Shown: positions 22,781 through 30,414 of the stretch, piece by piece
Numbering within the stretch: the stretch's first letter is position 1
How the letters are laid out: each line of letters starts with the position of its first letter
Assembly (NCBI GenBank): GCA_945905745.1
Contig: CAMDQF010000032.1
Coordinates: 1 to 33,066 of the forward strand
Direction of reading: 5' to 3'
DNA from: Litorilinea aerophila
Lineage (GTDB): Bacteria > Chloroflexota > Anaerolineae > Caldilineales > Caldilineaceae
Length of the DNA stretch: 33,066 nucleotides
The notes under the pieces: generated by a model
The model's database searches: none
What the model was told of the DNA's origin: nothing
The model's input: the letters and a program-made list of their open reading frames with translations, nothing else
Made by a program: the position numbers and the translations under genes

Positions 22781-23911
22781 CTATCTTCTCAACGACCGCA
22801 CCACCCCAACCACCCTGGCCAGGTCACCCTCGCTCAGATTCGAGCCAGAGGGGAGGCATAGCCCCTGCTCGAACAGATCTTCCGCCACAGAACCGCCTAC
22901 CGCTTCGCATTCGTGGAAGACCGGCTGTAAATGCATGGGCTTCCACACCGGGCGGGCCTCGATGTTTTCGGCCTCCAGGGCCAGGCGGATGGTTTCCCGG
23001 TCTGCGCCGAACTGAGACGGGTCCACGGTGATCACCGTGAGCCAGCGGGTGTGGCGGCCCCAGGGGGCTTCGGGCATGAAGGCGATGCCAGGCAGGTCGC
23101 CGAGGGTGTCCTGATAGAACTCGAAGTTGCGGCGTCGGGCCTGCACCCGTTCTTCCAGCACCTGCAACTGCCCCCGGCCGATCCCGGCCAGGACGTTGCT
23201 CAGACGGTAGTTGTAGCCGATCTCTGAGTGCTGGTAGTGGGGGGCCGGATCCCGGGACTGGGTAGCCAGCTTGCGGGCCTGGATGATGAAGTCCCCATCG
23301 TCGGAGACCAACATGCCGCCGCCGGAGGTGGTGATGATCTTGTTGCCGTTGAAGGAGAAGATGCCCGCCTTGCCCAAGGTACCAGGCGCGCGTCCCTTGT
23401 AGGTAGCGCCCAACGCCTCGGCTGCATCCTCGATGACGGGAATCTCGTAGCGGCTGCAAATTTCCAGAATGGGGGTCATGTCCGCGCTCTGGCCGTAGAG
23501 GTGAACTGGAATGACCGCTTTGGGCAGTTTGCCCTGACGGGCTTTGCGTTCCATGGTCTCGGCCAGGAGCGCTGGGTCCATGTTCCAGGAGGTACGCTCG
23601 CTGTCGATGAAGACAGGTCGCCCGCCCAGATAGGCGATGGGGTTGACGCTGGCCGAGAAGGTGAGGGTGGAGACGAGGACTTCGTCGCCAGTTCCCACAC
23701 CGGCCAGGATCAGGGCCAGATGCAAGGCCGCGGTGCCGGAACTGAGGGCGGCGGCGTGTTTTATCCCCACCCGCTGGGCAAATTCGTGCTCGAAGGCGTC
23801 TACATGGGGGCCAAGGGGGGCGATCCAGTTGGTGTCGAAGGCTTCTTGAACGAACTGCTGCTCTAGGCCCGACATGTGCGGGGAGGAGAGATAGATGCGT
23901 TGTTGGGTCAA
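22781..23911 (-). CDS. PglE-like DegT/DnrJ/EryC1 aminotransferase
   Basis: The 376-residue protein is a PLP-dependent nucleotide-sugar aminotransferase. Motifs are YLSSPHMSGLEQQFVQEAFDTNWIAPLGP near the N-terminus, ALSSGTAALHLAL (about 55-70), VIPVHLYGQ, PVIEDAAEALGATYKG (about 158-173), and FSFNGNKIITTSGGG with the Schiff-base Lys at 191. Motif order matches PglE and other 4-aminotransferases that act on UDP-4-keto sugars. The start is a TTG at 23911 after GGAGGTGG, and it overlaps the upstream TGA (TTGA), so translation is coupled. Upstream in-frame codons to 24013 overlap the YdcF-like gene and are not used. With the dehydratase and PglD-like acetyltransferase it would make a bacillosamine-type sugar; the exact sugar is inferred. 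Confidence 0.85.
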   Translation of the reverse strand: MTQQRIYLSSPHMSGLEQQFVQEAFDTNWIAPLGPHVDAFEHEFAQRVGIKHAAALSSGTAALHLALILAGVGTGDEVLVSTLTFSASVNPIAYLGGRPVFIDSERTSWNMDPALLAETMERKARQGKLPKAVIPVHLYGQSADMTPILEICSRYEIPVIEDAAEALGATYKGRAPGTLGKAGIFSFNGNKIITTSGGGMLVSDDGDFIIQARKLATQSRDPAPHYQHSEIGYNYRLSNVLAGIGRGQLQVLEERVQARRRNFEFYQDTLGDLPGIAFMPEAPWGRHTRWLTVITVDPSQFGADRETIRLALEAENIEARPVWKPMHLQPVFHECEAVGGSVAEDLFEQGLCLPSGSNLSEGDLARVVGVVRSLRR

Positions 23912-24531
23912 GCGGCCCACCTCCAAGGGGGAATGCCATAGTTTGTCCAATAAAATCCCAGCTTCAACACCTCGGTGACCACTGAGACCAGCCCGGCTTC
24001 GGTTGTCCACCAATGGGATGGGTCATAGCGGGGATCGTGCGGCGCACTGACGGTGATGACAACATCCGGCGCCAGGGCCTGGAAGGTGCGCAGGGCACGC
24101 CGGATGTGAAAGCGGTCGGTGACCAGGAGCAGGGACTGCCAGCCCTTTTCCTGGGCCAGAGCGCCCAGGTTGACGGCCTCATCGTAGGTGCTTTGGGCTT
24201 CGGGGGCGAGGACGATGGCGGAAGCCGGCAGACCGAGATGCAGGGCGGCTTCCTGGGAAAGCTGGGCGGATGAACAGGCTAGACCTGCATCACGCAGGGT
24301 GCCACCGCTAAAGACAACCAGGGGTGCCCGGCCCGCACCGTGCAAGACCAGCGCATGTTGGGTGCGAGGGAAGCTTGAGCCTTCACCACCTAATACAATG
24401 ATAGCATCTACCTGGGCGGGAGGTTGGGTGGCATCCAGGAAATATCCAATGCGTAGGGTGATAAAGAGAAAGGCCAGGAGACCGCCCAACAAGAAAACCC
24501 CTACGGTGATGACACAGCGTTTGATCGTCAT
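23908..24531 (-). CDS. YdcF/SanA-like DUF218 membrane-anchored protein
   Basis: This 207-residue protein has one N-terminal membrane helix (about residues 5-30), then a DUF218 domain. Signatures are AIIVLGGEGSSFPRTQHAL (about 43-62), VVFSGGT, APEAQSTYDEAVN (about 108-121), and LLLVTDRFHIRRAL (about 134-147). DUF218 proteins (YdcF, SanA, ElyC) are linked to envelope polysaccharide or undecaprenyl-phosphate-dependent processes, but the reaction is unknown. It lies 3 bases after the PglD-like gene and overlaps the aminotransferase start by four bases (TTGA). The tight packing suggests a role with the surface glycan. Confidence 0.8.
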   Translation of the reverse strand: MTIKRCVITVGVFLLGGLLAFLFITLRIGYFLDATQPPAQVDAIIVLGGEGSSFPRTQHALVLHGAGRAPLVVFSGGTLRDAGLACSSAQLSQEAALHLGLPASAIVLAPEAQSTYDEAVNLGALAQEKGWQSLLLVTDRFHIRRALRTFQALAPDVVITVSAPHDPRYDPSHWWTTEAGLVSVVTEVLKLGFYWTNYGIPPWRWAA

Positions 24532-24534
24532 CCT

Positions 24535-25197
24535 TCAGTCGTTGGTCTGTTGGCGAAGGATACGAGCAGGAACGCCTACCACTACTGAACGAGCAGGCAC
24601 ATCTGTCGCAACCAAGGCCCCCGCGCCCACGACAGACCATGCCCCGACCCGGCGTTGGGGCATGACCGTTGCGCCTATGCCCACCAGCGCCCCTTCGTCG
24701 ATCGACACTTCGCCGCCGAGATGCACACCGGGTGCAATGTGGACGTGGTCGCCAACCTGGTTATGGTGATCGACCGTACAACTGGTATTGAGGATAACGT
24801 TAATGCCGATGACGCTACCTGGATTAACAATCACCCCGGCGCAAATCATACTGCCAGGGCCGACGGATACACCAGACGCAATGATCGCCCTGGGATGACG
24901 GGCGATCACAAACTTTTCACCGCTTTGAGAGAGAGCCGTGAAAATGTCCTGACGAGTACGATTGTCGCCGATGCTTACGATGACTGATTCATGCTCTATG
25001 GCCGACAACTCGCTTAACTTTCCTAGCACAGGCAGACCCAAGAAGCTGTGTCCAATTAGTTGGGGATTGTCATCAAGATAACCTATTGGCTTCACGGCGT
25101 CGCCAGCCTGATGCATCTGGAGCAGAATATCAGCGACGACTTGGGCGTGTCCCCCGGCACCCAAGATCAGGACTCTTGTTACTAAAACGTATCCCAT
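24535..25197 (-). CDS. PglD/NeuD-like sugar O- or N-acetyltransferase
   Basis: The 220-residue protein begins with a Rossmann-like RVLILGAGGHAQVVADIL (about 7-24), the PglD N-terminal domain that recognises the UDP sugar. It continues as a left-handed beta helix of hexapeptide repeats from about residue 95 (IIASGVSVGPGSMICAGVIVNPGSVIGINVIL and on). The catalytic His is in NTSCTVDHHNQVGDHVHIAPGVHLGG. Acetyl-CoA is the donor. The ATG at 25197 follows GGTGGA by five bases; a nearby GTG at 25206 is less likely. It is 3 bases before the YdcF-like gene. Paired with the adjacent PglE-like gene, N-acetylation of UDP-4-amino-4,6-dideoxy-GlcNAc is the expected job, though related O-acetylation cannot be excluded. 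Confidence 0.85.
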   Translation of the reverse strand: MGYVLVTRVLILGAGGHAQVVADILLQMHQAGDAVKPIGYLDDNPQLIGHSFLGLPVLGKLSELSAIEHESVIVSIGDNRTRQDIFTALSQSGEKFVIARHPRAIIASGVSVGPGSMICAGVIVNPGSVIGINVILNTSCTVDHHNQVGDHVHIAPGVHLGGEVSIDEGALVGIGATVMPQRRVGAWSVVGAGALVATDVPARSVVVGVPARILRQQTND

Positions 25198-25212
25198 GCA
25201 TTCCACCAAACG

Positions 25213-25590
25213 CTAGCCAGCCGGAATAAGGGACAACGATGGTTGCCCCAGCAACGCCTCAATTGGCCGAATCGGCAACTGGATTTGATCCATATACCAC
25301 CACCAATGGGAGCGCAGGCTCTGTTGTTGCCCACGGGCATGGCGCAGTTCATCTTCCCCTATCACCTGCAGAAAGAGATTCTTCTGTTGCCAGAGCAAAT
25401 CATCCAATTGATAGACTTGATTGTATAACACACTGGAAATCTCGGTAGCGGGTCTGCTCTCTTCCAAGATGGACTGGATGTCATCGCGGACAAAGAGCAA
25501 GTCCAGAATTTCGATTCCAGAACCTTCCAGATCGGCTACGTATCCGTAATACTTGTGCAACAACCGCTCCAACCGCTCCTGTAGGTTCAT
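25213..25590 (-). CDS. Helical protein of unknown function
   Basis: The ATG at 25590 follows GAGGAG with an 8-base gap, so the 125-residue frame is likely real. The protein is mainly helical: LQERLERLLHKYYGYVADLEGSGIEILDLLFVRDDIQSIL, then VLYNQVYQLDDLLWQQKNLFLQVI and a Trp-rich LRSHWWWYMDQIQL. It ends with a Pro-rich tail. I do not recognise the family. It ends 15 bases before the PglD-like gene, so it is in the same transcription unit and may be part of glycan assembly, although an alternative start as a toxin-antitoxin neighbour of hicA is possible. Confidence 0.65.
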   Translation of the reverse strand: MNLQERLERLLHKYYGYVADLEGSGIEILDLLFVRDDIQSILEESRPATEISSVLYNQVYQLDDLLWQQKNLFLQVIGEDELRHARGQQQSLRSHWWWYMDQIQLPIRPIEALLGQPSLSLIPAG

Positions 25591-25674
25591 ACGTTCCACT
25601 CCTCACGATCAATCCTGACAGCCGAGAGCTGCCCGCCGAAGAAACGCGCCCCATCCACCGGCTTGAAACATAAT

Positions 25675-25887
25675 TTATAGGTCCTCGGGACGCAGGCCAG
25701 TTCGCTTGGCAATCCGGGATAACATACGCGGTCCGATTTCTTCCCGATCATGGAAGGCAAAGACATAGTCAGGCCAATCTGGACGCGACAAAATTCGATG
25801 GGAACCGCGTTGCCGTTTTTCAACCCACCCAATCCGGTGCAATGCGACCAGCAAAGCTCTTGCTTTGACGGAAGGCCAGTCGCTCAT
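25675..25887 (-). CDS. hicA: HicA-type mRNA interferase toxin
   Basis: The 70-residue protein has a double-stranded-RNA-binding-like HicA fold. The key phrase is RQRGSHRILSRPDWPDYVFAFHDREEIGPRMLSRIAKRTGL, with the catalytic-type His of G-S-H-R at about residue 30. The start is an ATGA overlap with the antitoxin gene stop. HicA toxins cut mRNA and tmRNA when free of HicB. Length matches the family. The gene order antitoxin-toxin (HicB first) is the reverse of the common hicAB order. Confidence 0.85.
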   Translation of the reverse strand: MSDWPSVKARALLVALHRIGWVEKRQRGSHRILSRPDWPDYVFAFHDREEIGPRMLSRIAKRTGLRPEDL

Positions 25888-26090
25888 GCGTAGGCAAAAA
25901 TGACGCTGTCCAGAGCATCGGGCTGCTCATCGTTTTCTACCCAATCTGCCAGCACACGCAAGGCCAAGGCTTTTGCTTTGGCGATTGCATGGGCTTTGTC
26001 TGCGCCATACACCATGACACCAGGGATATCCATTATCTCGGCTATCCAGCGGCCATCATTCTCTTGTTCGACCTCAATCCGAAAATTCAT
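25884..26090 (-). CDS. hicB: HicB-type antitoxin
   Basis: The 68-residue protein is a short HicB: RIEVEQENDGRWIAEIMDIPGVMVYGADKAHAIAKAKALALRVLADWVEN is the partial RNase H-like fold of the family. It lacks a C-terminal DNA-binding domain, so autoregulation by it is doubtful. The stop overlaps the ATG of hicA. An AGGGA lies about 8 bases before the ATG. Together with hicA it sits in the middle of the glycan operon, next to an inverted-repeat element at 26113-26260. Confidence 0.8.
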   Translation of the reverse strand: MNFRIEVEQENDGRWIAEIMDIPGVMVYGADKAHAIAKAKALALRVLADWVENDEQPDALDSVIFAYA

Positions 26091-26112
26091 TATTCGTCCC
26101 TTTGATCAAAAT

Positions 26113-26260
26113 AGAGCAGCAAATGTAGTGATCAGGCTGATGGTGAAAAAAGCTGGACGCAGATAAACGCAGATTTCTTCTCTGGATCAGCGTCTATCCG
26201 CGTGAATCAGCGTCCTATTTTCTGTTCCACCATCCTCCCGATCAGTACAAAATACAGCAG
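26113..26260. repeat. About 148-bp inverted-repeat element of the dispersed family
   Basis: Imperfect 35-base ends (26113-26147 and 26225-26260) face each other, both including AGCAG, a TGTASTGATC word and GATGGTG. The centre holds GGACGCAGATAAACGCAGATT and its rough inverse (GCGTCTATCC, GCGTCC). It lies between the PglC-like gene and hicB and shares words with the block at 19358-19690 and with 16975-17075. Confidence 0.75.
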
Positions 26261-26286
26261 CGAAGCATTGCGTTCCTATTGTACAC

Positions 26287-26898
26287 CTACCCGGCACTGC
26301 CTTGAAATTCGTCCATAGTCGCCCGACCTGCCTGGCTGATCCCCTCGCGCCTGATAATCTTCCACAGGGTGAGGGCTATGATCTTCAGGTCAAGTCCCAG
26401 GGAGAAGTTGTCCACGTACCAGACATCCAGGGCGAATTTCTCTTCCCAGGAGAGGGCATTGCGCCCGTTGACTTGCGCCCAGCCGGTGATGCCGGGGCGG
26501 ACTTCGTGACGCCGGGCCTGTTCTGGGGTGTAGCGCTCCAGATACTGCACAAGTAGGGGCCGGGGACCGACCAGACTCATGTCGCCGCGCTGGACGTTCC
26601 ACAATTCGGGTAGTTCGTCCAGACTGGTGCTGCGCAGAAAACGACCCAGGGTAGTCAGCCGCTGACCATCGGGGAGCAGATTGCCCTCAGCATCCTGGGT
26701 GTCGGTCATGGTGCGGAACTTGATCAGGGTGAAGGGCTGGCCGTGCAGCCCAGGGCGTGGTTGGCGGAAGAGGACGGGCGTACCGAGCTTGAAGCGTACC
26801 AGTAAGGCCAACACGCCGATGACTGGCGTCAGCACTACCAGCGCAAGGAGCGTCAGTATCAGGTCGAAGAGACGTTTACCCCAGGTGCGATAGACCAT
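26287..26898 (-). CDS. PglC-like initiating phosphoglycosyl transferase
   Basis: The 203-residue protein is the small, single-domain form of bacterial sugar transferases (PF02397), like PglC. It has one N-terminal re-entrant helix ([24 protein letters not shown], about residues 10-33), then [30 protein letters not shown] with the catalytic Asp-Glu dyad (about 93-94), SLVGPRPLL and [14 protein letters not shown]. It transfers a phosphosugar from UDP to undecaprenyl phosphate, the first step of glycan assembly, at the cytoplasmic face. The most likely substrate is the bacillosamine-type sugar made by the neighbouring enzymes. It overlaps the glycosyltransferase gene by 23 bases. Confidence 0.85.
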   Translation of the reverse strand: MVYRTWGKRLFDLILTLLALVVLTPVIGVLALLVRFKLGTPVLFRQPRPGLHGQPFTLIKFRTMTDTQDAEGNLLPDGQRLTTLGRFLRSTSLDELPELWNVQRGDMSLVGPRPLLVQYLERYTPEQARRHEVRPGITGWAQVNGRNALSWEEKFALDVWYVDNFSLGLDLKIIALTLWKIIRREGISQAGRATMDEFQGSAG

Positions 26899-28138
26899 CG
26901 GATTTCCCGTTTGTCCTTTCAGCTTGTGTTAGCGCCAACATGCGACGCTCGAATCGTTCGATGCCTATTTGCATAGATAGATTCTCATGGTAATAGTGCG
27001 CACCGGCTGTCCCGAGACGATTTCGTTCTACAGTGGGCATGGCAAGCAACTTTTCTACGCTGTCGGCCAAAGCAGCAGAATCGGTAGACCTACAGAGCAA
27101 TCCGGCACCAGCCTGCTCTACCAGATCGGCTGCATCACCCTGCATGGCCATAAGTATGGGTTTCCCCATATAGAGATAGGTTTGCGTCTTGGATGGGATT
27201 GTAATCCGAAACAGAGGATCATCCTTGAGATGCACCAACAAGGCATCGGCCAGTGCGTAGAATCGGCCCATTGCCTCTGGGCGCTGGCGGGGCAGAAATC
27301 GCACATTGTCCAGCCCCATAGTCTCCGCTTTGGCCGCCAGGCGATCGCTATCGACGCCACCGCCCATCAAGACAAACTGAACTTGCGGCGCTCGCGTGGC
27401 GCAAAGCTGGGCCGCCTCCAACACAGTGTCCAAGCCTTGCACCACGCCCATCGTCCCGGCAAAGAGGATGTTGAATTGGCCTGTCAGGCCAAGCTCTTGG
27501 GCCAAAACTTCGTCTCTGGGTTCCAGACGTTGGGCATCTTCATCGCACCAATTATAGATGACCTCAATCCGAGCGGCCGAGACATCACGCTGCACCAATG
27601 CCTGCTTGAATCCTGGCGACAACACAGCGACCCAATCGGCCTGGCGGTAGACCCCTGTACAGATTGCCGTCAACAGCCGGTGGCCTACGCCGCTACGCAC
27701 CATGCCTGAGTTGATCACCGACTCCGGCCAAAGATCCTGTACGTCCATCAACACTTTTGATCCATAGAGCAGACGCAACAAGAATGCTGCCGGTCCTAGG
27801 GTGACTAAGTTGTAGACATAGACCACATCAGGTTTTCGCACCAGCCAGGGGCCTACCAACAGACAGGCCAATGCAAAACTCAAGTAGTTGAGCATCCGGT
27901 GCAGGCCCGAACGGTTATGGCTGGGATAGAGCGCCACCCGGTTGACTTGGATACCGTCTATGACTTCTCGCTGCCACAGGCGGACGCGGTAACCTGGGTA
28001 AAGCTTGCCGCCTGGGTAGTTGGGAAAACCGGTGAGCACCTCCACCGTGTGGCCATGCGCGGCCAATTCTTTGGCAAAGGACAAACCTTTGAGCATGGGC
28101 TCCGGCTGAAACCACTGGGTTAGCAACAGAATGCGCAT
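26876..28138 (-). CDS. wbuB: WbuB-like GT4 glycosyltransferase
   Basis: The 420-residue protein is a GT-B glycosyltransferase of family 4. The N-terminal half has MRILLLTQWFQPEPMLKGLSFAKELAAHGHTVEVLTGFPNYP and VLMDVQDLWPESV (about 135-150); the C-terminal half has ILFAGTMGVVQGLDTVLEAA, NVRFLPRQRPEAMGRFYALADALLVHL and the FRITIPSKTQTYLYMGKPI block. This is the WbuB pattern, a predicted L-FucNAc transferase that follows fnlABC (capEFG) in several O-antigen loci. The same order is seen here. The gene starts 10 bases after the capG stop and overlaps the PglC-like gene at its 3' end. Symbol is by synteny and pattern. Confidence 0.8.
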   Translation of the reverse strand: MRILLLTQWFQPEPMLKGLSFAKELAAHGHTVEVLTGFPNYPGGKLYPGYRVRLWQREVIDGIQVNRVALYPSHNRSGLHRMLNYLSFALACLLVGPWLVRKPDVVYVYNLVTLGPAAFLLRLLYGSKVLMDVQDLWPESVINSGMVRSGVGHRLLTAICTGVYRQADWVAVLSPGFKQALVQRDVSAARIEVIYNWCDEDAQRLEPRDEVLAQELGLTGQFNILFAGTMGVVQGLDTVLEAAQLCATRAPQVQFVLMGGGVDSDRLAAKAETMGLDNVRFLPRQRPEAMGRFYALADALLVHLKDDPLFRITIPSKTQTYLYMGKPILMAMQGDAADLVEQAGAGLLCRSTDSAALADSVEKLLAMPTVERNRLGTAGAHYYHENLSMQIGIERFERRMLALTQAERTNGKSDGLSHLG

Positions 28139-28148
28139 CAGTTGCCCC

Positions 28149-29270
28149 TCACAGCGCCTTGCGCCACACGACCCGGTTTATGTAGTCCGTGTAACTATGG
28201 ATAATACGCGCCACTTTTTCTGACACATTGGGGTGGGCATAAGCAGCGACAATGCGCAGCAATCGTTGTTCGCCGCGGGGTTGATTCTCCAAAATAGCCA
28301 ATCCGTCGCTCACCCGCGCCCAGGCCAGTCCCACCATCATCACAGCCCCCTCCTCCATGGCTTCGGGTCGCTCGTGGGCCTGACGGATGTTGAGGGCGGG
28401 GAAGTTAAGAATGGAAGACTCCTCGCTGATGGTACCGCTGTCAGATAGGACTGCTTTGGCGTGCATTTGCAGATGAACATAGTCAGAAAAGCCGAAAGGC
28501 TTCATCAACTCTACCTGGGGAGGCAGTGTGACCTGTTCAACTTCCATGCGCTTGCGGGTGCGGGGATGGGTGGAGACGATCACCCGCCGACCGGTCTCGG
28601 CCAGCTTACCCAGGGTCTCGATCAGACGAGCAAATTGCTCTGGATAGTCCACATTCTCTTCCCGGTGGGCGCTGACCAGAAAATACTCGCCTGTCTGCAA
28701 TCCAAGCCGGACCAGCACGTCGGAGGCTTCGATCTTGGGCAGATAGTGGTGCAGCACCTCGTACATGGGGCTACCGGTGACAATCACCCGGTCCGGCGAT
28801 AGTCCTTCCCGCAGCAGATACTCCCGGGAGATCTGGGAATAGGGCAGGTTGATGTCGCTGATGTGGTCGACAATCTTGCGGTTGATCTCTTCGGGCACCC
28901 GCTGGTCAAAACAGCGGTTGCCCGCCTCCATGTGGAAGACGGGGATCTTGAGCCGTTTGGCGGCAATGGCGGCCAGACAACTGTTGGTGTCGCCCAAGAT
29001 CAACACGGCGTCCGGCTGCTGTTCCCGCAACACGGCATCCGAGCGGGCGATCACCAGACCAATCGTCTCTGCCGCAGAACTGCCCGCCGCCTCCAAAAAA
29101 AAGTCCGGCTTGCGAATCTCCAGATCATCGAAAAAGATCTGATTCAGTTCGTAGTCGTAGTTCTGGCCCGTATGGATGATGATATGGTCCATATACCGGT
29201 CCAACGCTACCATCACCCTAGATAAACGGATAATCTCTGGGCGGGTGCCGACTATCGTCGCTACCTTCAT
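28149..29270 (-). CDS. capG: CapG/FnlC-like UDP-sugar 2-epimerase (UDP-L-FucNAc pathway)
   Basis: The 373-residue protein is a non-hydrolysing 2-epimerase of the WecB superfamily. It has [18 protein letters not shown] at the start, [37 protein letters not shown] (about 115-135), SAHREENVD and [33 protein letters not shown]. Members with this context (CapG, FnlC) carry out the last step to UDP-L-FucNAc from the 2-epimer made by CapE and CapF. The ATG at 29270 overlaps the capF stop (ATGA). A preceding in-frame start at 29288 lies inside capF and is not used. Confidence 0.85.
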   Translation of the reverse strand: MKVATIVGTRPEIIRLSRVMVALDRYMDHIIIHTGQNYDYELNQIFFDDLEIRKPDFFLEAAGSSAAETIGLVIARSDAVLREQQPDAVLILGDTNSCLAAIAAKRLKIPVFHMEAGNRCFDQRVPEEINRKIVDHISDINLPYSQISREYLLREGLSPDRVIVTGSPMYEVLHHYLPKIEASDVLVRLGLQTGEYFLVSAHREENVDYPEQFARLIETLGKLAETGRRVIVSTHPRTRKRMEVEQVTLPPQVELMKPFGFSDYVHLQMHAKAVLSDSGTISEESSILNFPALNIRQAHERPEAMEEGAVMMVGLAWARVSDGLAILENQPRGEQRLLRIVAAYAHPNVSEKVARIIHSYTDYINRVVWRKAL

Positions 29271-30409
29271 ACCAACACCTCTTCCCACGCCGTATCCGGA
29301 CGTTCCGGATCAAAGATTTCACTGGCCCAGAACAAGGTAATCAGTTCACCCTCCCCGACATTCTCAATGGAATGGGTGTAACCGGTAGGGATATCGAGGA
29401 CACGATAGTCTTCACCCTTCACAGGATACTCGATCACCTCATTGCTCTTAATGTGGCGAAAACGAATAATCGCTTCTCCCTCTAACACTAAGAATTTCTC
29501 GGTCTTACTATGATGGTAATGATTACCACGGGTAATACCCGGCTTGGTACGGGAGACAAAGATCTGGCCGAAAGGCGGTGACTTGACGAATTCGGCCAGA
29601 GAGCCGCGTGGGTCTGTCCGCCTGGTCAGATCATAGGCAAAATCGTCCGGGGTCAGATAGGCGAGGAAGGTACCGTAGAGTTTGTGGGTGAAAGGGTCGC
29701 TGAAATCCGGCACAAGCAGGCTCTGGCGGCTGCTGCGAAACGAGCGCAGCAGGTCGGCCAATCGCCCCAGGCTGACACGATAGGAGGGGCCAACCTCTCG
29801 ATAAATAACTCCCCCCCTTTGAGACCCTGGACCTTGGACCTGAGACCCATAACCCTGGACCTCCTCCATGAAACAACGAATCACATCGTCCACATGGATG
29901 AAATCAATCTCCCGGTTTGGATCCGAGATGGTGATGGGCAGATCGTTGGCGATGTTGTGGCAGAAGGTCGCCACCACCGAGTTGTAGTTGGGCCGGCACC
30001 ACTTGCCGAAGACGTTGGTCAGGCGAAAGATCACCACCCTAGTCCCGTCACGCCGGGCATAGTCAGCCAGCACCTCCTCGGCCTGACGTTTGCTGACCCC
30101 GTAGGGGTTGTCCAGCTCCGCCTGGATGGATGAGGAGAGCAGGATAGGGATGGGGCGGCCAATTTCGACCAAATAATTGCAGATTTGGGCCGTCAGGTCC
30201 ACATTGCCGGTCTTGAATTCGTCTACGGTTTGGGGGCGGTTGACCCCGGCCAGGTGGACCACATAGTCGGCCACATCCAGAGCCTGGAACAATTCCTGCG
30301 TCGAGTTGTCCTTATCGTACTCAAAGACGTGATAGCCCTCCAGCTTCTGCAGCCAGACAACCAGGTTGCTGCCCACAAATCCCTTCGAGCCTGTCACAAG
30401 CACATTCAT
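29267..30409 (-). CDS. capF: CapF/FnlB-like reductase with C-terminal cupin
   Basis: The 380-residue protein is an SDR-cupin fusion. The N-terminal SDR domain begins with [16 protein letters not shown], and its Tyr-x-x-x-Lys site is [12 protein letters not shown] (about residues 125-136). A cupin domain follows (about 255-370) with the metal-binding [19 protein letters not shown] and [26 protein letters not shown]. This is the CapF layout: epimerase plus reductase acting after CapE. The ATG at 30409 follows the capE stop by five bases, with GGA upstream; it is favoured over an ATG at 30433 that overlaps capE. The length is close to the S. aureus enzyme. A region near residues 188-210 contains a [12 protein letters not shown] insertion that looks repeat-derived. 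Confidence 0.9.
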   Translation of the reverse strand: MNVLVTGSKGFVGSNLVVWLQKLEGYHVFEYDKDNSTQELFQALDVADYVVHLAGVNRPQTVDEFKTGNVDLTAQICNYLVEIGRPIPILLSSSIQAELDNPYGVSKRQAEEVLADYARRDGTRVVIFRLTNVFGKWCRPNYNSVVATFCHNIANDLPITISDPNREIDFIHVDDVIRCFMEEVQGYGSQVQGPGSQRGGVIYREVGPSYRVSLGRLADLLRSFRSSRQSLLVPDFSDPFTHKLYGTFLAYLTPDDFAYDLTRRTDPRGSLAEFVKSPPFGQIFVSRTKPGITRGNHYHHSKTEKFLVLEGEAIIRFRHIKSNEVIEYPVKGEDYRVLDIPTGYTHSIENVGEGELITLFWASEIFDPERPDTAWEEVLV

Positions 30410-30414
30410 CAGGG

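Noticed and set aside
25600-25674. A protein-like frame (FGGQLSAVRIDREEW) between hicA and the unknown gene
   Set aside because: It is too short and lacks a start of its own, and ends next to the ribosome site of the next gene; may be a scrap but cannot be supported.
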